DNA of 6,667 nucleotides from Oscillospiraceae bacterium (GTDB lineage: Bacteria; Bacillota; Clostridia; Oscillospirales; Ruminococcaceae): positions 17,521-24,187 of the forward strand of contig DPBR01000007.1 of the NCBI GenBank assembly GCA_003516865.1, given 5' to 3'. The notes under the pieces are model-generated. The model did no database searches, was not told where the DNA came from, and worked only from the letters and a program-made list of their open reading frames with translations. The position numbers and the translations under genes are program-made. Shown here one piece after another: positions 4,509-6,667 of the stretch. How positions within the stretch are numbered: the stretch's first letter is position 1; every line of letters starts with the position of its first letter.

Positions 4509-5459
4509 TCAGATGCTGTAAAGGAACGCAGCGCCGATAATTCCAGCGTCGTTTCCGAGCTTGCAGATATCAAGCTTCGTGGACTGCTTTTCGTCAATGC
4601 AGTACATATCGCGGCAGATTATTTCGTAAAGCGGCTTCGTGAGGTTTTCGCCTTCCTTGCAGATACCGCCGCCGATAAGCAGAACCTCCGGCTGGAACGT
4701 GTTTACGATATTCGTAAGACCGCAGCCGAGATACTCTATGTACATATTGACAACGCCCTTTGCGGCTTCGTCGTTTGCGCGCATACCGTCGAACGCGGTC
4801 TTTCCGTCAACCTTTTCGATATCGCCGCCGACAAGCCCCCACATCGCGGACTCCTTGTTCGCTTCCATTGCCTCTTTTGTCATATTTATAAGCGCGGTTG
4901 CCGAGGAATATGCCTCAAAGCAGCCCTTTCTTCCGCAGCCGCACTGTCTGCCGTTGAACTCGATAACAGTGTGACCAAGCTCCGCGCCGCAGAAATTGAA
5001 GCCCGTGTAAATCTTGCCGCCGATTATGATACCGCCGCCGACGCCCGTTCCGAGCGTTACGACAACAACGTCGGAATAACCCTTTCCCGCGCCCGCGAGA
5101 ACCTCGCCGAACGCAGCCGCGTTTGCGTCGTTTTCAACGAAAATCGGCTTGTCAAGGCGCTGTTTCAGAAGCGTGCGCAGGTCGGTGTTGTGGAAGTCGA
5201 GATTGCACGAATAAAGCACAATTCCGCTGTTTCTGTTCGCAACGCCGGGAGTGCCTATTCCGATGGAGTTAACCTCGCCGATTGTAACCTTAGCGGCGTT
5301 CAGGCACTGCCAGATAAGCTCAACGATAGTTCCGCAGATTGAATCCGCGGGTCTGGGAAGATTTGTCTTTGCAGTCGCTTTCTGAACGATATTGTAGTTC
5401 TCGTCAACAAGACCTACCTTGATGTTAGTTCCGCCCAAATCAATTCCTATATTGTACAT
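4509..5459 (-). CDS. glcK: ROK family glucokinase
   Basis: This 316-residue sugar kinase phosphorylates glucose (possibly another hexose) with ATP in the cytoplasm. Motifs in order: phosphate-1 DLGGTNIK (7-14), PGV (71-73), sugar-binding and catalytic ENDANAAAFGE (109-119, D111 as base), phosphate-2 TLGTGVGGG (135-143), GAELGH (158-163) and the zinc cluster CGCGRKGC (173-180), with H163 as the other zinc ligand. The adenosine motif LIGGGI is at 261-266 and the C-terminal LGNDAGIIGAAF (301-312) matches Bacillus-type GlcK closely. There is no N-terminal DNA-binding domain, so it is a kinase and not a ROK repressor. It sits 18 bases after hprK and 24 before murB in one operon, linking non-PTS glucose entry into metabolism to the HPr(Ser) kinase that senses glycolytic intermediates. 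Glucose as substrate is likely from the motif set but not proven. Confidence 0.93.
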   Translation of the reverse strand: MYNIGIDLGGTNIKVGLVDENYNIVQKATAKTNLPRPADSICGTIVELIWQCLNAAKVTIGEVNSIGIGTPGVANRNSGIVLYSCNLDFHNTDLRTLLKQRLDKPIFVENDANAAAFGEVLAGAGKGYSDVVVVTLGTGVGGGIIIGGKIYTGFNFCGAELGHTVIEFNGRQCGCGRKGCFEAYSSATALINMTKEAMEANKESAMWGLVGGDIEKVDGKTAFDGMRANDEAAKGVVNMYIEYLGCGLTNIVNTFQPEVLLIGGGICKEGENLTKPLYEIICRDMYCIDEKQSTKLDICKLGNDAGIIGAAFLYSI

Positions 5460-5477
5460 AGCTTTATTTTCCTTTCG

Positions 5478-6449
5478 TTAAATATTCAAATCCGACATAA
5501 TATCCTCGCTGTCGGAGTCGATTCCGAGCTGACGAAGCAAATCCTTGGCTGCGTTATAGCCCATTTTCTTCTGGCGGTTGTTCATGGCGGCAACCTCAAG
5601 TATAACCGCAAGATTTCTTCCCGGCTTTACGGGGATATTCAGCAGCGGCACTTTTACACCGAGAATAGTCATATAGTGCGTGTCGACGCCCATTCTGTCG
5701 TAGGTCTTTTCGGGATTCCAAAGCTCCATTTCTACAACCATATCAATCTTCGTTGACATCTTAACAGCGCCGATACCGAAAAGCTGGCGCGCGTTTACGA
5801 TACCGATACCGCGAAGCTCAAGAAAATGGCGGATATTATCGGGCGAAGAGCCAACGAGCGTGATGTTGGAAGCCTTTCTGATTTCAACCGCGTCGTCCGC
5901 GATAAGTCTGTGACCGCGTTTTACAAGTTCGATTGCGGTTTCGCTCTTTCCGACGCCGCTCTCGCCGAGAATCATAACGCCCTCGCCGTAAATCTCAATG
6001 AGAACGCCGTGGCGGGTTATTCTCGGAGCGAGTTCAAGGTTGAGAAACGCCATAAGCTTGGAGATAAACACGGTTGTGCTCTCATCGGTACGCAGAATGG
6101 GAATTTCATAATTCGGCGCAAGTTCGAGCATTTCGGGGAAAATCTCCTCGTTTCTTGTGATAACAAGTGCAGGGAAGTGATAACTCAGCAAATCCGCGAT
6201 ACGCTTTTTCCTCACCTCGGAGTCGAGTCCCGAAAGGTAAGCGTGCTCCATTTTTCCCATAACCTGAATACGCTTATTATCAAAATACTCGTAAAATCCC
6301 GCGAACTGAAGTCCGGGACGGTTCGTGTCGTTATTTGTAATGAGGGTGTTCCCCCCGTTTTCGGGCATATAGATGACCTCGAGCTTAAACTCGTCAATCA
6401 TTCTGCAAAGCGGAAACGAAAACTCCCTTGTAATTTCCTCAAGCGGCAT
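5478..6449 (-). CDS. hprK: HPr kinase/phosphorylase
   Basis: This bifunctional enzyme phosphorylates Ser46 of HPr (and Crh where present) and removes the phosphate, setting carbon catabolite repression in Firmicutes through CcpA. It has 323 residues. The N-terminal domain covers about 1-135. The C-terminal P-loop kinase domain has RHGVLIEIYGEG (H147), Walker A GESGVGKSE (162-170, K168), DD (185-186), the HprK signature HFLELRGIGIVN (208-219, E211) and R252. These line up with the residues of Lactobacillus casei HprK at a constant offset of seven. The C-terminal PVKPGRNLAVILEVAAMN (273-290) is also conserved. The ATG at 6449 follows a strong AAGGGGAG site. It is the first gene of the hprK-glcK-murB-rapZ operon and is read from a promoter about 50 bases upstream. 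It appears fully intact. Confidence 0.97.
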   Translation of the reverse strand: MPLEEITREFSFPLCRMIDEFKLEVIYMPENGGNTLITNNDTNRPGLQFAGFYEYFDNKRIQVMGKMEHAYLSGLDSEVRKKRIADLLSYHFPALVITRNEEIFPEMLELAPNYEIPILRTDESTTVFISKLMAFLNLELAPRITRHGVLIEIYGEGVMILGESGVGKSETAIELVKRGHRLIADDAVEIRKASNITLVGSSPDNIRHFLELRGIGIVNARQLFGIGAVKMSTKIDMVVEMELWNPEKTYDRMGVDTHYMTILGVKVPLLNIPVKPGRNLAVILEVAAMNNRQKKMGYNAAKDLLRQLGIDSDSEDIMSDLNI

Positions 6450-6499
6450 ATTAACTCCCCTTTAACGCATTATTTCAACCGATTGTCAGTATCATTATA

Positions 6500-6528
6500 A
6501 TTATACAATATTTCGTCGATTATTTCAA
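6500..6528 (-). promoter_or_regulatory. Promoter of the hprK-glcK-murB-rapZ operon
   Basis: On the minus strand, TTGAAA (6523-6528) and a perfect TATAAT (6500-6505) are 17 bases apart. A second TATAAT sits directly downstream at 6494-6499 but at a worse spacing. The expected start near 6493 gives a leader of about 44 bases before the hprK ATG, with no riboswitch-like structure in it. No cre-like operator was recognised. Confidence 0.8.
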
Positions 6529-6573
6529 GTATTTTTTCTAAATTTGATTATTTTTATGCAGGCTGTCAATGAT

Positions 6574-6589
6574 ATTGTTACAAAACAAT
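6574..6589. promoter_or_regulatory. Perfect 6-bp inverted repeat in the divergent intergenic region
   Basis: ATTGTT-ACAA-AACAAT (6574-6589) lies 22 bases before the ATG at 6612, in the leader or promoter zone of the plus-strand gene. It could be an operator or a weak hairpin. A convincing plus-strand promoter is not visible: TTGATT at 6544-6549 lacks a well-spaced -10. In A/T-rich DNA such a palindrome may be chance. Confidence 0.3.
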
Positions 6590-6611
6590 TACATTTGAGA
6601 GAGGACAGTAT

Positions 6612-6667
6612 ATGAAAAAAGTACTTATAACGGTGATTTTGGCGCTCGGAGCGGCGGTTTTCACGGG
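6612..6667 (+). CDS. Start of a secreted protein or lipoprotein gene (partial, cut by window end)
   Basis: An ATG at 6612 follows AGAGGA (6600-6605) at 6-base spacing. The 18 complete codons read MKKVLITVILALGAAVFT, then a Gly codon is cut after two bases. This is a typical signal-peptide start: two lysines followed by a hydrophobic core. Many clostridial exported proteins and lipoproteins begin this way, but a lipobox cysteine, if any, lies beyond the window. It is divergent from hprK. The mature product cannot be identified. Confidence 0.65.
   Translation, partial: MKKVLITVILALGAAVFT

Noticed and set aside
6450..6493. Riboswitch or attenuator in the hprK leader
   Set aside because: The leader is only about 44 bases and shows no stable stem followed by a T-run.
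5826..6500. Plus-strand open frame of 224 codons opposite hprK
   Set aside because: It lies antisense to the conserved HprK kinase domain, runs through the operon promoter and shows no family motif.

Overview
The window looks like chromosomal DNA of a low-to-moderate-GC Firmicute, most likely a clostridial, Ruminococcaceae-like gut bacterium. The evidence is an HPr kinase/phosphorylase (HprK) with a zinc-site ROK glucokinase, a MurB–RapZ pair, strong AGGAGG-type ribosome binding sites and TTGACA/TATAAT promoters. The genus-level placement is inference.

Layout from left to right. (1) Positions 1-1092: a single-gene unit with an extended -10 promoter, a DHH/DHHA1 phosphoesterase and an intrinsic terminator. 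(2) 1094-1257: a 164-bp gene-less element that folds almost end to end into one long hairpin. It has 18-bp terminal inverted repeats (one mismatch) and is flanked by TTA on both sides, so it is MITE-like or a mobile structured RNA. A minus-strand promoter-like sequence sits at its right edge. (3) 1258-2717: an AT-rich leader with a consensus promoter and a cluster of ACAAR/YTTGT half-sites. It drives a tight three-gene unit: a sigma-region-4-like HTH protein, an Xre repressor and an ImmA/IrrE metallopeptidase. This resembles the regulatory core of an integrative element or prophage, but no integrase is visible. (4) 2718-6449, minus strand: an operon transcribed hprK -> ROK glucokinase -> murB -> rapZ. 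It joins carbon-catabolite sensing, glucose phosphorylation, peptidoglycan precursor synthesis and the RapZ nucleotide-binding adapter. Its last gene meets the ImmA gene tail to tail with no intervening base. (5) 6450-6667: a divergent control region and the first 18 codons of a plus-strand gene for a secreted or lipoprotein-type product.

The operon on the right is ordinary core metabolism. The unusual material is the structured 164-bp element, with its possible antisense transcript, and the neighbouring Xre–ImmA module with its operator-like leader. The module lies just downstream of rapZ, where Firmicutes commonly carry yvcK and whiA, so it may mark an insertion or rearrangement point.
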